Part shown: piece after piece, positions 1-9,737 of the stretch | Layout of the letters: every line of letters starts with the position of its first letter | Numbering within the stretch: the first letter of the stretch is position 1 | Origin: Actinomycetes bacterium | Lineage (GTDB): Bacteria; Actinomycetota; Thermoleophilia; Solirubrobacterales; 70-9 | NCBI GenBank assembly: GCA_016861045.1 | Contig: BOKP01000001.1 | Location: forward strand, 251,529-315,528 | Direction: 5' to 3' | DNA length: 64,000 nucleotides | Translations under genes and position numbers: made by a program | Notes under the pieces: generated by a model | Told to the model about the DNA's origin: nothing | What the model saw: only the letters and a program-made list of their open reading frames with translations | The model's database searches: none

Positions 1-182
1 CGGCGCCCTTCCTCGATCTCGTCCTCGCGATCGGCGATCGGGTCAGCCGTATCGCCGAGCCGGCCGACGACGACTACTACCCGATCCGCAGCGGCGGGCG
101 GGTGCCGCTCCCGGGCGAGCCCGGCTACGAGGGCGACGGCGGCCTGCCCGAGCGGTCGGCCTCGCCCGGGAGCGGTGGCTGA
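1..182 (+). CDS. C-terminal fragment of an unrecognised protein
   Basis: An open frame enters from the left edge and stops at TGA 180-182, giving 59 residues. It begins with a hydrophobic/amphipathic stretch (APFLDLVLAIGDRVSRI) and ends in a Gly/Pro/Ser-rich tail, which looks like a disordered C-terminus. I do not recognise the family, and the start lies outside the window. Frame and codon bias (G/C third positions) support coding. Confidence 0.5.
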   Translation, partial: APFLDLVLAIGDRVSRIAEPADDDYYPIRSGGRVPLPGEPGYEGDGGLPERSASPGSGG

Positions 183-233
183 CCCGGCGCGGCGGCGATC
201 CGGCCTGCCCGCCTAAGATGGTCGCCCGCAGCC

Positions 234-1112
234 GTGACCGTGGATGAACGCAATGAAGAAGCCGTGGCGCAGGAGACCGAGCGCTCCCTCGCGATCGCGA
301 TCGGCACCGTCGTCGGGATCTTCGCCGTCCTCGCCGGCAACGTCGTCCAGGCTTCCGGGCTGACCGTCGACGCCGACGAGGCGGAGCAGCTTCTCGAGCG
401 CTCCGATGCGTTCGGCCAGATCCTCGCCGGGTCCATCATCAGCGGGCTGGGCTTCGTGTTGCTGGGCTTGACGCTCCGGTTCCTGTTCGCCGCAGTCCGG
501 CGGCGCAACTCGGCGGTCGCGCCCGTCTACAAGCCGCTGGCGGTGGTCGGCCCCGCGCTGATCCTCGTCTCGAACGTGCTGACGACGTTCGGCTACGACT
601 CGGCGGCATCGGACTTCGCTGCCGCCGGAACGACCTCCGGCGACGAGGCGGTCGAGCTCGCCAAGCAGATGATCAGCGATTCGTCGGTCCTTCAGGTCGG
701 GCTCTTCATGGGCCTGGCCGGTGTGCTCGCGTTCGCGGCCGGGGTGATCTACACGTCGCTGCAGGCGATGCGCGTCGGCCTGCAGACGAGGTTCTGGGGG
801 ACTCTCGGCATGGCGTTCGGGGTGGCCTTCCTGCTTTCGATGTTCCTCGGCCCGCTCGGCCTCTTCGGGGTCCTCGTCTGGTTCCTCCAGGTCGGGCTGC
901 AGCCGCGCGGCAAATGGCCGGGCGGGCCGCTCCCCGCATGGGAGCGGGGGGTCGCCGTCCCCTGGCCCGACTCGCGGTCGGCGCCCCCGTCGAGCGAGCC
1001 CGAGCCCGCCGAGCCGGCCGACTTCGAGGGGGTCGCGACCGAGCTCGGGCCGGAGTCCGAGCCGGCGGCCGGGGCCCCGCCGCGCCGGCGCAAGCGCAAG
1101 CAGCGGGACTAG
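234..1112 (+). CDS. Multi-pass membrane protein, unknown function
   Basis: 292 residues from a GTG start. About five hydrophobic segments are visible: near residues 18-40 (AIAIGTVVGIFAVLAGNVV), 60-85, 97-115, 150-175 and 180-215. The C-terminal ~75 residues are a Pro/Glu-rich tail ending in a basic cluster (RRRKRKQRD), probably cytoplasmic. The next gene starts immediately after its TAG, so the two are probably co-transcribed. I do not recognise the family. An ATG at 218 is rejected because its frame stops after nine codons. Start confidence is moderate; no clear Shine-Dalgarno sequence is present. Confidence 0.65.
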   Translation: MTVDERNEEAVAQETERSLAIAIGTVVGIFAVLAGNVVQASGLTVDADEAEQLLERSDAFGQILAGSIISGLGFVLLGLTLRFLFAAVRRRNSAVAPVYKPLAVVGPALILVSNVLTTFGYDSAASDFAAAGTTSGDEAVELAKQMISDSSVLQVGLFMGLAGVLAFAAGVIYTSLQAMRVGLQTRFWGTLGMAFGVAFLLSMFLGPLGLFGVLVWFLQVGLQPRGKWPGGPLPAWERGVAVPWPDSRSAPPSSEPEPAEPADFEGVATELGPESEPAAGAPPRRRKRKQRD

Positions 1113-1553
1113 ATGACCCCGCTCGGCGCACCGCGCGCCGCCTTCCGGGTCATCCTCGGCTTGCTCGCGGCGGTGCAGGCCGTGGACGGGGTCTACGCGC
1201 TGCTCGCGCCGCGGTCCTTCTACGAGGACTTCCCGGCCGGCCGGGGCTGGGTCGAGGCGCTGCCCGCCTACAGCGAGCACCTCGTTCGCGACGTCGGCGG
1301 GCTGTTCCTCGCGACTGCGGTCGTCCTCGCCGCCGCCGCGATCTGGCTCGAGCGTCGCCTCGTGCTGGTCGCGCTCGTGTCCTTCCTCGCCTTCTCGGTG
1401 CCGCACACGACCTATCACCTGTTCAACCTCGACGGGATCTCGACCGGAGACGCAATCGCCGAGGCGGTCTCGCTGCTGCTCACGGTGATCGGCCCGCTCG
1501 TCCTGCTCGTCGCGATGCTGCGCGCGGCGCGCGGCCGATCCGGGGCCGGCTGA
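1113..1553 (+). CDS. Small four-helix membrane protein, unknown function
   Basis: 146 residues beginning with ATG directly after the stop of the upstream gene. Four hydrophobic helices are visible: residues ~10-30, 62-80, 84-102 and 115-138. A short conserved-looking HTTYH motif follows helix three. The residues between helices one and two (YEDFPAGRGWV) probably form a periplasmic loop. It forms a two-gene unit with the preceding membrane protein. It ends only three bases from the stop of the convergent permease gene. Function is not known to me. Confidence 0.65.
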   Translation: MTPLGAPRAAFRVILGLLAAVQAVDGVYALLAPRSFYEDFPAGRGWVEALPAYSEHLVRDVGGLFLATAVVLAAAAIWLERRLVLVALVSFLAFSVPHTTYHLFNLDGISTGDAIAEAVSLLLTVIGPLVLLVAMLRAARGRSGAG

Positions 1554-1556
1554 GGC

Positions 1557-2510
1557 TCAGAGCAGGCTCGCCGCGAGGGCCACTGCGACGACGATCGCGG
1601 TCGTCCACGTCACCGCCTCCGCGGTCGTCGCGAGGTCGAGCCCGTAGGCGTGGGCGACGATCATCGAGTTGAGCCCGCTCGGCATCAGCGCCATCAGCAG
1701 GTAGGTGTCGGGGAGCTCGATCAGCGGCAGCGCCAGCAGGCAGAGCAGGCCGGGCAGGAGGACGAGCTTGCCCCCGATCACCAGCGCGGTCGAGCGGGTC
1801 AGCGGCGGCGGCAGCCGCAGCCCGGCGGCGCCGGCGTCCTCCTTCAGCGCCGCCCCGACCGCGAAGAAGCCCACCGGCAGGATCGCGATCACGATCACCC
1901 GCGAGATCTCCACGAGCACGTCGGGCGCGAGCGAGGCGGGCGCGAGCAGGGCGATGATCGCCGCGTAGAGGGGCAGGTTGCGGGCGAAGAAGGCTCCGGT
2001 GCGCTGCCGTGCCCCGACCCCGGCCTTGGTCCCGAAGGCGGCGCCGGCGCCGAACGCCCCGATCAGGAGCGCCGGGGCGCCGACGGCGACGTCGAAGGCG
2101 ACCGCTTCGCCGAGCTGGTCGCTGCCGAGCAGCGCGATCGTCAGCGGGTAGCCGAGGTAGGCGGTGTTGGCGACGAGGGTGCAGGCGATCGCGGCGCCGA
2201 CCTCGGGGCGGGGGAGGTCGAGGACGCGGGCGCCGACGAGCCAGACCGCCCCGGCGGCGATCGCGGTCGCGATCCAGGCCAGCCCGATGCCGCCGCCGAG
2301 GTCGGCGTCGAAGGAGACGCCGACGAGGTTGAAGAACGTGACCGGCGGCAGGACCAGGTAGAGGATCCAGACCAGCGCCCGCCGCGAGTCATGCCCGGCG
2401 CGCCCTGGCCAGCGCCGCTCCGCCGCGATGCCGGCGGCGGTGGCGAGGACGATGGCGGCGATGATGAGGATCAAGTGGCGCGCCCTGGGGTCGGGGCGGG
2501 GGTACGGCAA
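1557..2510 (-). CDS. AEC-family transporter (auxin efflux carrier/malate permease type)
   Basis: 317 residues, almost entirely hydrophobic, with about ten membrane segments. The pattern LPPVTFFNLVGV in helix two, the LVANTAYLGYPL segment near residue 115 and the late block LMALMPSGLNSMIVAHAYG are typical of the bile-acid:sodium/AEC permease fold, where broken helices cross in the middle of the protein. Known members move organic acids or amino-acid-like solutes across the inner membrane; the substrate here cannot be read from sequence. It stands alone, converging with the upstream membrane-protein pair. Confidence 0.8.
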   Translation of the reverse strand: MPYPRPDPRARHLILIIAAIVLATAAGIAAERRWPGRAGHDSRRALVWILYLVLPPVTFFNLVGVSFDADLGGGIGLAWIATAIAAGAVWLVGARVLDLPRPEVGAAIACTLVANTAYLGYPLTIALLGSDQLGEAVAFDVAVGAPALLIGAFGAGAAFGTKAGVGARQRTGAFFARNLPLYAAIIALLAPASLAPDVLVEISRVIVIAILPVGFFAVGAALKEDAGAAGLRLPPPLTRSTALVIGGKLVLLPGLLCLLALPLIELPDTYLLMALMPSGLNSMIVAHAYGLDLATTAEAVTWTTAIVVAVALAASLL

Positions 2511-2529
2511 GCGGCATCCTGACGAACGA

Positions 2530-2591
2530 GCGCCGGCACCCCGGGCGCGGGACGGTCAGGGGTTCCGATCCCGCGCCGGGGGTGCCGGCGC
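2530..2591 (-). terminator. Strong hairpin downstream of the alkaline phosphatase gene
   Basis: Two 23-base arms (2530-2552 and 2569-2591) are complementary with one mismatch and enclose a 16-base loop. The hairpin lies about 40 bases past the phosphatase stop codon and before the start of the AEC transporter gene on the same strand. No U-tract is visible, as is common in GC-rich actinobacteria. Confidence 0.6.
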
Positions 2592-2633
2592 CTGCTCGCG
2601 CGGCGGGGAGGGAAGGCCGCGCTTTCGCCCGAT

Positions 2634-3956
2634 CTACGGGGTGCCGTTGAGCACGTCGCTGGCGACCTCGTGGACGAACGTGTTCGGATGGACGCCGGAG
2701 AAGCGCTCGGCTCCGGGCCCGGCCGCCGTCACCGGAACCATCAGGCCGGTGTGGCCGGGGGTCGTCCAGTCGACCTTGAACTTCGCGTCCTTGCCCTTGA
2801 CCTTGAACGGGCCCGACCGCTTCGGCGTCTCACCGCCGGGGAGCGGCACGTTCTGCGGCGTGCCGTAGGCGGGGACGTCGCCGTCGGGGCCGCTGTTGGT
2901 CGACTTCATCGCCGGCGTCTCGACCGTCATCCCGCCGGTCTCGTGGTCGGCGGTGACGATCAACAGCACGTTCGGGTTCGTCTCCCGGTACTCCTGGACG
3001 ACCTCGACCATCTTGTTGACGATCTGCCCCGACTGGATGATCGACTTGCCGTCATGCTCGTGGCCGGCGTCGTCGAGCTCGTCGACGTCGGCGGCGATGA
3101 AGAAGCCCTCGGGGTTCTGCCCGAGGATCTCGAGCGCCTTCTCCATCAGCACCGGCTCGGGCACGAAGTGCGGGTCCTCGTCCTTCTTGTAGCCCTTGAT
3201 CTCGTGGCCGCGGATGTAGGCGTCGTCCTGGACCAGCGCCAGCGCCTGCGGGCCGGTGAGCTCGTCGAACGTCTTCCGGTTCCACGCGTACTGGTAGCCC
3301 TGGTCGATCGCCTTCTTGACGAGGTTCTCACGACCGGTCGACTTGTCGTCGGAGATCACGTCCGGCAGCTTGCCCGGATGCCCCTCCGGGTACCAGACCT
3401 CCTCGCCGCCGCCGAAGATCACGTCGGGGTGGGTCTCCTCGAGGTACTGGCGCGCCGCCTGGGCCTTGTTGTCGCGGTTCTTGACGTGCGCGGCGAAGCC
3501 CATCATCGTCGCGTTGGTGACGTCGTGGTCCTCGACCAGGCCGGTCGACTTGCCGAGGCTCCGCGCCAGCTCGACCAGGTTCTCGAGCTTCTTGCCGTTC
3601 GGCGCGAGGCCCGCCTGGTTGTTCTTGACCTTGTGGCCCGTGCCCATCGCCGTCGCCCCCGCCGCCGAGTCGGTGACCGGGAGGATCGAGTTCGTCTTCA
3701 GCAGGCCGCCGGCCGGCAGCGCGTCCATCGGCTGGGTCTTGTAGCCGTACTTGGCGAGCTGGGTCGCGGTTCGCTGCGCGGGCCCCATTCCGTCGCCGCT
3801 GATGATCACGACGCTGTATCCGGTGGACGGTGCCGCGTCGGCCGAGCCGGGCCGCTCGGCGGCCAGGATCCCGGCCGCCAGGGCGGCCAGCGCGCCGGCC
3901 GCGATCAGCAGCCGGTTGCGAAGGCTGTGCTTGCCTTGGACGAGTTTCGATGCCAT
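2634..3956 (-). CDS. Secreted alkaline phosphatase, PhoA family
   Basis: 440 residues. A basic N-region plus a hydrophobic stretch (LLIAAGALAALAAGILA, ~16-33) forms a Sec-type signal. The metal/nucleophile motif VTDSAAGATAMGTG near residue 95 places the nucleophilic Ser. ADVDELDDAGHEHD (~290) and TADHETGGM (~335) supply zinc ligands, and TPGHTGLMVPV (~400) supplies the last His ligand. Members hydrolyse phosphomonoesters outside the cytoplasm. It is divergent from the class III aminotransferase at 4080, and the 123-base gap holds a GntR-type inverted repeat. That suggests control by the cluster regulator rather than, or in addition to, phosphate starvation; no obvious Pho box was seen. Confidence 0.9.
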   Translation of the reverse strand: MASKLVQGKHSLRNRLLIAAGALAALAAGILAAERPGSADAAPSTGYSVVIISGDGMGPAQRTATQLAKYGYKTQPMDALPAGGLLKTNSILPVTDSAAGATAMGTGHKVKNNQAGLAPNGKKLENLVELARSLGKSTGLVEDHDVTNATMMGFAAHVKNRDNKAQAARQYLEETHPDVIFGGGEEVWYPEGHPGKLPDVISDDKSTGRENLVKKAIDQGYQYAWNRKTFDELTGPQALALVQDDAYIRGHEIKGYKKDEDPHFVPEPVLMEKALEILGQNPEGFFIAADVDELDDAGHEHDGKSIIQSGQIVNKMVEVVQEYRETNPNVLLIVTADHETGGMTVETPAMKSTNSGPDGDVPAYGTPQNVPLPGGETPKRSGPFKVKGKDAKFKVDWTTPGHTGLMVPVTAAGPGAERFSGVHPNTFVHEVASDVLNGTP

Positions 3957-3978
3957 CTCTCAACCACCCCAGAAGGTA

Positions 3979-3995
3979 GAATTGTGGAACAATTC
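3979..3995. promoter_or_regulatory. Inverted-repeat operator, probable site for the GntR/FCD regulator at 9726
   Basis: GAATTGTGGAACAATTC is a perfect 7+3+7 inverted repeat, strikingly AT-rich for this genome. Its first 15 bases recur identically at 9721, at the start of the GntR regulator gene. GntR-family operators typically have GT...AC half sites, as here (TTGT-GGA-ACAA). On the minus strand a TANNNT -10 element (TACGAT, 4006-4001) would place the phosphatase transcription start inside the repeat. On the plus strand the repeat covers a possible -35 (TTGTGG, 16 bases before TATCGA 4005-4010). Both arrangements would allow repression. Confidence 0.7.
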
Positions 3996-4079
3996 CGCCA
4001 ATCGTATCGAACTTTCCCAAAAAAGGCGCCGGTTGCCGTGGGACGCGCCGACCAACCGGTCCGCGGACGGGCGGATCCC

Positions 4080-5464
4080 GTGACGCGCGCCGATAATCAG
4101 ATCGTGGCGTCTCCCGATCACGTGCCGGCCCCCGCCGTCAGGACCGCGCTCCCGGGCCCGCGGTCGCGGGCGCTCCTGGAGTCCGGCGAGGGGCTGCTCT
4201 ACGCCGGGCTGGCCGCCGACCTGGCGCCGCTCGTCCTCGATCGCAAGCGGGGCTACACGGCGACCGACGTCGACGGCAACGTCTTCTACGACCTCGCGTC
4301 CGCCTCGGCCTCGGTGCCGCTCGGCGCCTGCCGCGAGGACCTGATCGAGCCCGCGGTGGCGGCGATCCGCCGCTGGGGCAACGAGGACAGCCACGCCCTC
4401 TCCTCGCCGCCGATGTTCGAGCTCGCGCGCCGCCTCGTCGAGCTGGCGCCGGATTCGATCGACCGCGTCGACATCGCGCTGAACGGGACCGAGGCGGTCG
4501 AGACCGCGGTCCGGCTGATGCGGCGGGCCACGGGCCGCCCGCTGGTCCTCGCCTTTCACGGCGGCTACCACGGCGAGTCGACCGCGACCGCGACGCTCGG
4601 CGCCGAGGCGGCCTCGATCAGCGCCGGTGACCGCGCGCTCGGGACCGGCTTCTTCCACGCCCCCTACCCGAACCCGTATCGCTCGCCGCTCGCTCCCGCC
4701 CGTCCGGGCGGAAGCGGCGACGCCACCGTCGACTACATCCGTGACGAGCTCCTCTTCCACCTCGTCGACCCCGGCCTCGTCGCCGGCGTCGTGATCGAGC
4801 CGATCCTCGGGTCCGGCGGCTGCATCGCTCCGCCCGACTCGTTCTGGCGCGCCCTGACCGCGCTCTGCTCCGAGCACGGCTGGCTGCTCTGCGCCGACGA
4901 GGTCAAGACCGGCATGGGCCGCGGCGGGACGATGCTCGCCGTGGAGCGCTGGGAGGTCGAGCCGGACCTGATCTGCATGGGCAAGGCGCTCGGCGGCGGG
5001 GTGATGCCGATCGGCGCCGTCCTCGGCACCGAGGCGGTGCTCGGCGCCGTCGACGACCTCAGCACCGGCAGCACCTGGTCCTGGCTGCCGGGATCGGTCG
5101 CGGCCGCGCTCGCCACGCTCGATGCCTACGAGCGCGAGGACGTGCTCGGCAACGTCGCCGCGCTCGAGGCGGTGGCGGCCGAGAGGCTCGCCGGGCTCGC
5201 CGGCCGCCACGAGCGGATCGGGGACGTCCGCGCGATCGGCTGCTTTCAGGCGATCGAGTTCGTCCGCGACCGGGCGAGCAAGGAGCGCGACCCCGTCCTC
5301 CAGGGCGCCGTCGCCAGGCTGGCGCTCGAGCGGGGCATCCTCGCCGACTCCTCGACCGCGTCGCTGAACCTGCAGCCGTCGCTGCTGATGCCGCCGGAGG
5401 CGCTCGAGGTCGCCTACGACCTCGTCGCCGAGAGCATCGGCGCGGCCCTCTCGGGGGACGCCCG

Positions 5465-5468
<4 letters not shown>
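4080..5468 (+). CDS. Class III (GabT-like) PLP-dependent aminotransferase
   Basis: 462 residues if started at GTG 4080, chosen for the GGGCGG 8 bases upstream; GTG 4104 or 4122 are alternatives. Fold-type I signatures include LNGTEAVETAVRL (~140), HGGYHGES (~160, PLP stacking), the Asp of LLCADEVKTGMGRGG (~270) that contacts the pyridine nitrogen, and the Schiff-base lysine in MGKALGGGVMPIG (~300). The family moves terminal amino groups of omega-amino acids, diamines or similar compounds onto 2-oxo acids; a few members act as lyases on phosphorylated amines. It overlaps the downstream Kbl gene (GTGA), so the two products are translationally coupled. Its promoter carries the GntR-type repeat. 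Confidence 0.85.
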
Positions 5469-6655
<1,187 letters not shown>

Positions 6656-6713
6656 GCGCTCGACCGCGCCCGGGCGCTCCGACGCTAACGCCGCGCCCGT
6701 TGCCGAAGGTACG

Positions 6714-7916
6714 ATGGGTGCCGCGTTGGGCGGCAGCGGGAAGTCACCTCGGGCCGGCCGGGTCGCGGTCACGGTGCTCTTGGCCCTGGCGATCGCACCC
6801 GCGACCGCGATCGGCTCGCCGCGCTCGGTGGCGTTGCGCGCGGCGGACTTCATCCTCTCCGCGCAGGACCGGCATGGAGCGATCCCCGATTCGCCAAGGG
6901 CGAGGACGGTCAACGAGGACTCCAACATGGAGTACGCCCTGGTCGGGCTCGCCGCCGCCTACGGGGCGAGCGGCCGCGAGCGTTACCTCGCGGGCGTCGA
7001 GAAGGGGATCCGCTGGCTGGCGGCCCGCGAGGAGATGGACGACCCCCGCTGGCGCGGGAGCTGGCGCTACGCCTACTCGGCCAAGCCCCCGTATCGGCCC
7101 CTCGCGGTCTCGCCCGGTCGCGGGATCGCCGACGTGCGCGGCGTGGACGCCACCTCGTCGCTGTTCGTCTACCTCCTCGACCTCCACCGGCGCCTGGCGG
7201 GAAACGGCGCCCTCGCCGCCGAGCTCGAGCCGAATGCCCGTGCCGCGCTCGACTTCGTCCTCGCGAGCAACCGCCTGCGGAGCGGCTTCTTCGCCAGCTC
7301 GTGGCAGCTGCACGGCGATGCCTGGCGCCTGTGGCGCTTCCAGTACGCGGCCGATCAGGGCGACGTGCTGCTCGGCTTGCGAGCCGGCGCCCGTCTCTAT
7401 GGGCACCCGGGCTACGCGGATGCCGGGGCGTTTCTGACCCGCCGGATCCCGCGTGCCTTCTTCAGCTCCGCCCGGGGCCGCTACGCGCTCGGACGGGAGG
7501 GAAACGCGCGCGACATGAGCCGGGAGGGGTTCGACGGGATCTTCCCGCAGGGCTACCTGCCCTGGATCCTCGGGCCGGGCAGGGCCAGCCGGCATGCGTT
7601 CGCATGGCTCCGGGACGGGGTGAGGCGAAGCGGCGCGGTCGTCCCCTGGACCCCCGGGCGGGCCTACACGCTGAGCGCGGCGATGCTCGGGCTCGCCGCG
7701 CAGGGATCGGATCGGCGTTGGCCCGCGCGCTCGCGGCGCTGGCTGCTGCGGGTTCCCTTCGACCGCCGGACCGGCGGCTTCCGCGACACGGCCGAGGCGC
7801 GGTCTCCCCGGTATGTCAACGTGGCCGCCTTCGCGATCCTCTCGCTGCTCCGCTTCCGCCCCTGGCGAGGAGGTCCCGCCACGTCGCTCGAGCGGGCCGC
7901 CGCGGGCTCGACGTGA
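6714..7916 (+). CDS. Secreted protein with helical-toroid-like repeats, unknown function
   Basis: 400 residues from ATG 6714. A basic N-terminus followed by VAVTVLLALAIAPATAIG (~18-35) forms a signal peptide. The mature part shows repeated helix pairs such as SNMEYALVGLAAAYGASGRERYL, SSLFVYLLDLHRRL and DVLLGLRAGARLYG. These resemble the alpha/alpha-toroid of six-hairpin glycosidases and epimerases, with many Trp/Arg/Tyr residues (WRGSWRYAY, WQLHGDAWRLWRFQY). I cannot name the enzyme. It follows the Kbl gene by 58 bases on the same strand and converges on the cupin gene. Whether it belongs to the GntR cluster is unclear. Confidence 0.7.
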   Translation: MGAALGGSGKSPRAGRVAVTVLLALAIAPATAIGSPRSVALRAADFILSAQDRHGAIPDSPRARTVNEDSNMEYALVGLAAAYGASGRERYLAGVEKGIRWLAAREEMDDPRWRGSWRYAYSAKPPYRPLAVSPGRGIADVRGVDATSSLFVYLLDLHRRLAGNGALAAELEPNARAALDFVLASNRLRSGFFASSWQLHGDAWRLWRFQYAADQGDVLLGLRAGARLYGHPGYADAGAFLTRRIPRAFFSSARGRYALGREGNARDMSREGFDGIFPQGYLPWILGPGRASRHAFAWLRDGVRRSGAVVPWTPGRAYTLSAAMLGLAAQGSDRRWPARSRRWLLRVPFDRRTGGFRDTAEARSPRYVNVAAFAILSLLRFRPWRGGPATSLERAAAGST

Positions 7917-7964
7917 TGGCGACGCCGCGACGGCCGCCATGACGCGCCACCGGGCCGGGGCCCC

Positions 7965-8324
7965 TCACCCCGGCTCGTGGATCACGTAGACCTTGGTCAG
8001 CGCCTCGTGGATCGTCCAGCGGGTCTCGGCGCCGGCGGGGAGGACGCAGACGTCGCCGGGCCCGACCTCGTGGGCTGCGCCCGCATGCTCGATCGTCGCC
8101 CGGCCGGAGAGGACGACGAACGCCTCGTCCGATTCAACGTCGGTGACCGTCCCCTCGGTGCAGCGCCAGACGCCGGTCGCGAGGGCATCGCCTCCGGGCA
8201 GCGGCGACGTCGCGATCTCGCCCTCGTAGGTCCGCGGCGATCCGGAAATCACCGTGGCGGGATCGAGCTCGGACTCGGCGAGCGCGACCCCGCCGGGCCG
8301 GGCGACGACGATCGACCGGCTCAC
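7965..8324 (-). CDS. Small cupin-fold protein (COG3450-like)
   Basis: 119 residues from GTG 8324, overlapping the stop of the upstream aminotransferase (GTGA). A single conserved beta-barrel cupin is visible: GVWRCTEGTVTDVESDEAFVVLSGRATI, then GPGDVCVLPAGAETRWTIHEALTKVYVI. The pattern matches the small cupins annotated as ureidoglycine aminohydrolase/ethanolamine-utilisation-EutQ-like. The usual metal-binding His is replaced (ESDEAFVVL), so metal binding is not assured. It is probably co-translated with the PLP enzyme and may act on its product. The neighbouring frame reads through both genes, but the overlap and the cupin start make two proteins more likely. Confidence 0.8.
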   Translation of the reverse strand: MSRSIVVARPGGVALAESELDPATVISGSPRTYEGEIATSPLPGGDALATGVWRCTEGTVTDVESDEAFVVLSGRATIEHAGAAHEVGPGDVCVLPAGAETRWTIHEALTKVYVIHEPG

Positions 8325-9688
8325 GATCCGGCCGCCAGCTCGCCGGCGATCCGGTCGAACGCGGCGGTGTGGGCGTCGATCTGCTCGGTCGTCGTCGCCG
8401 GCGAGATCAGGGCCATCATGTGAAACGGGGTGAACAGGATCCCCTCGTTGAGCATGTAGAGGTGCATGAGCTCGTCGAGCGGCCCCCCGATCACCGCCGC
8501 CGCCTCGGCGCCGTTCCGCGGCGGCTCGGGCGCGAACATGTACTCGACCCGGCAGCCGAGCCGGACCGCGCTCCAGTCGAGCCCGTGGCGCTCGATCGCG
8601 TCGTTGACTCCGGCCTCGTAGCGCTCGCCGAGCCCGATCATCCGCTCGTAAGCCCCCGGCGTCAGGACCTCGCCGAGGGTTGCGCGGACGGCCGCCAGCT
8701 GCAGGGCGTTGCCGGCGAGGGTGCCGCCGACCCCGCCGACGTCGGCGGCGTCCCAGAAGGTGGAGCCGATGACCCGCTCGGCGAGCTCGTCGCTGAGCCC
8801 GTAGGCGCCGGTCGGGATGCCGCCGGCGATCGGCTTGCCCATCGTGAGCGCGTCGGGCTCGAGCCCGTGGGCGGCGCTGTAGCCGCCGGGACCGCAGCTC
8901 AGCGTGTGGGTCTCGTCGATGATCAGCAGCGTCCCCGTCTCGCGGGTGATCCGCCGCAGCTCGTCGTGGTAGCCGGGGTCGGGGAGGACGATGCCGATGT
9001 TCGTCAGCGCCGGCTCGACGAGGACGCAGGCGACGTCCTCGTGGGCGAGCTCGCGCGCGAGCGCCTCGACGTCGTTGATCTCGACGACGCGGGTGGTCTC
9101 GGCCGGGTCGACCGGCGGCCCGACGCTGCCGTAGCGCGGGACCGGCCCGCCGCCGGGCCCGATCTCGACGACGGTCTCGTCGACGGAGCCGTGGTAGCAG
9201 TGGTTGTGGACGAGGATCTTCGACCGCCCGCTGACCTGCCGGCAGAGGCGGACCAGGAACCGGTTGGCGTCGGTCGCCGAGACGGTGAACTGCCAGTGCC
9301 GCAGGCCGAAGCGCTCGGCCATCAGCCCGCCGACCGCGCCGGCGTCCTCGCTCGGCAGCATCGTCGTGATCCCGCGCTCGGCCTGCGCCGCGATCGCCGC
9401 GACCGTCGGCGCCGGCGCGTGCCCGCACATGGCGCCGGTGTCGCCGAGGCAGAGATCGACGTAGGCGTTGCCGTCGACGTCGACGACCTCGGCACCGCGC
9501 GCCTGCTGCACGTAGACGGGGAAGCGCCCGGGCCAGCGGGTCATCCAGTTCATCGGCACGCCGGAGAGCAGGTCCTCGGCGGCCGCCTCGTAGATCTTGC
9601 GGGAGCGCGGGTGGAGCTCCTCGAAGCGCTCGCGCTCGCGCTCGAGCAGCTCCCTCACGCGGCCGGTCTCAGCGGTGCTGACTGCCAT
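8321..9688 (-). CDS. Class III aminotransferase-fold PLP enzyme, GSA-aminotransferase-like
   Basis: 455 residues from ATG 9688, which has GGTGAGG upstream; GTG 9697 is the alternative. Motifs: GAEVVDVDGNAYVDLCLGD (~68), VSATDANRFLVRL (~136), NHCYHGSVDE (~163), LLIIDETHTLSCGPGGY (~250) and the PLP lysine in MGKPIAGGIPTGAYG (~275). The ATDANRF and DETHT variants separate it from the GabT-like enzyme at 4080, so the two PLP enzymes probably do different steps. Related genes are usually annotated only as aspartate aminotransferase family. It is divergent from the GntR gene across only 37 bases and is coupled to a cupin, so it is very likely part of the same regulon. Confidence 0.85.
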   Translation of the reverse strand: MAVSTAETGRVRELLERERERFEELHPRSRKIYEAAAEDLLSGVPMNWMTRWPGRFPVYVQQARGAEVVDVDGNAYVDLCLGDTGAMCGHAPAPTVAAIAAQAERGITTMLPSEDAGAVGGLMAERFGLRHWQFTVSATDANRFLVRLCRQVSGRSKILVHNHCYHGSVDETVVEIGPGGGPVPRYGSVGPPVDPAETTRVVEINDVEALARELAHEDVACVLVEPALTNIGIVLPDPGYHDELRRITRETGTLLIIDETHTLSCGPGGYSAAHGLEPDALTMGKPIAGGIPTGAYGLSDELAERVIGSTFWDAADVGGVGGTLAGNALQLAAVRATLGEVLTPGAYERMIGLGERYEAGVNDAIERHGLDWSAVRLGCRVEYMFAPEPPRNGAEAAAVIGGPLDELMHLYMLNEGILFTPFHMMALISPATTTEQIDAHTAAFDRIAGELAAGS

Positions 9689-9713
9689 CTGCCTCACCCT
9701 TCCGTTTCTGTGC

Positions 9714-9719
9714 TATCGT
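9714..9719 (+). promoter_or_regulatory. Probable -10 element of a leaderless promoter for the GntR operon
   Basis: TATCGT fits the actinobacterial TANNNT -10 pattern. Its last base is seven bases before the GTG start at 9726, the spacing expected if transcription starts on the first base of the start codon. No Shine-Dalgarno sequence precedes the GTG, consistent with a leaderless mRNA. Confidence 0.5.
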
Positions 9720-9720
9720 C

Positions 9721-9737
9721 GAATTGTGGAACAATCT
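9721..9737. promoter_or_regulatory. Inverted-repeat operator overlapping the start codon of the GntR regulator
   Basis: GAATTGTGGAACAATCT contains the perfect ATTGT-GGA-ACAAT repeat and shares its first 15 bases with the site at 3979. The GTG start codon of the regulator lies inside it (9726-9728). In a 37-base divergent promoter region it could control both the regulator operon and the aminotransferase-cupin pair, making the regulator autoregulated. Confidence 0.7.

Noticed and set aside
2670-4079. Apparent N-terminal extension of the aminotransferase frame across the phosphatase gene
   Set aside because: It is antisense to the phosphatase and crosses its promoter; the class III fold begins only after 4080.
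3957-4079. Pho box upstream of the alkaline phosphatase
   Set aside because: No direct repeats of the GTTCACC type could be found; the only strong motif is the GntR-type inverted repeat.
7965-9428. Read-through frame that would fuse a long Arg-rich protein to the cupin
   Set aside because: The upstream part is a shadow of the PLP enzyme gene; the GTGA overlap at 8321-8324 marks a separate cupin start.
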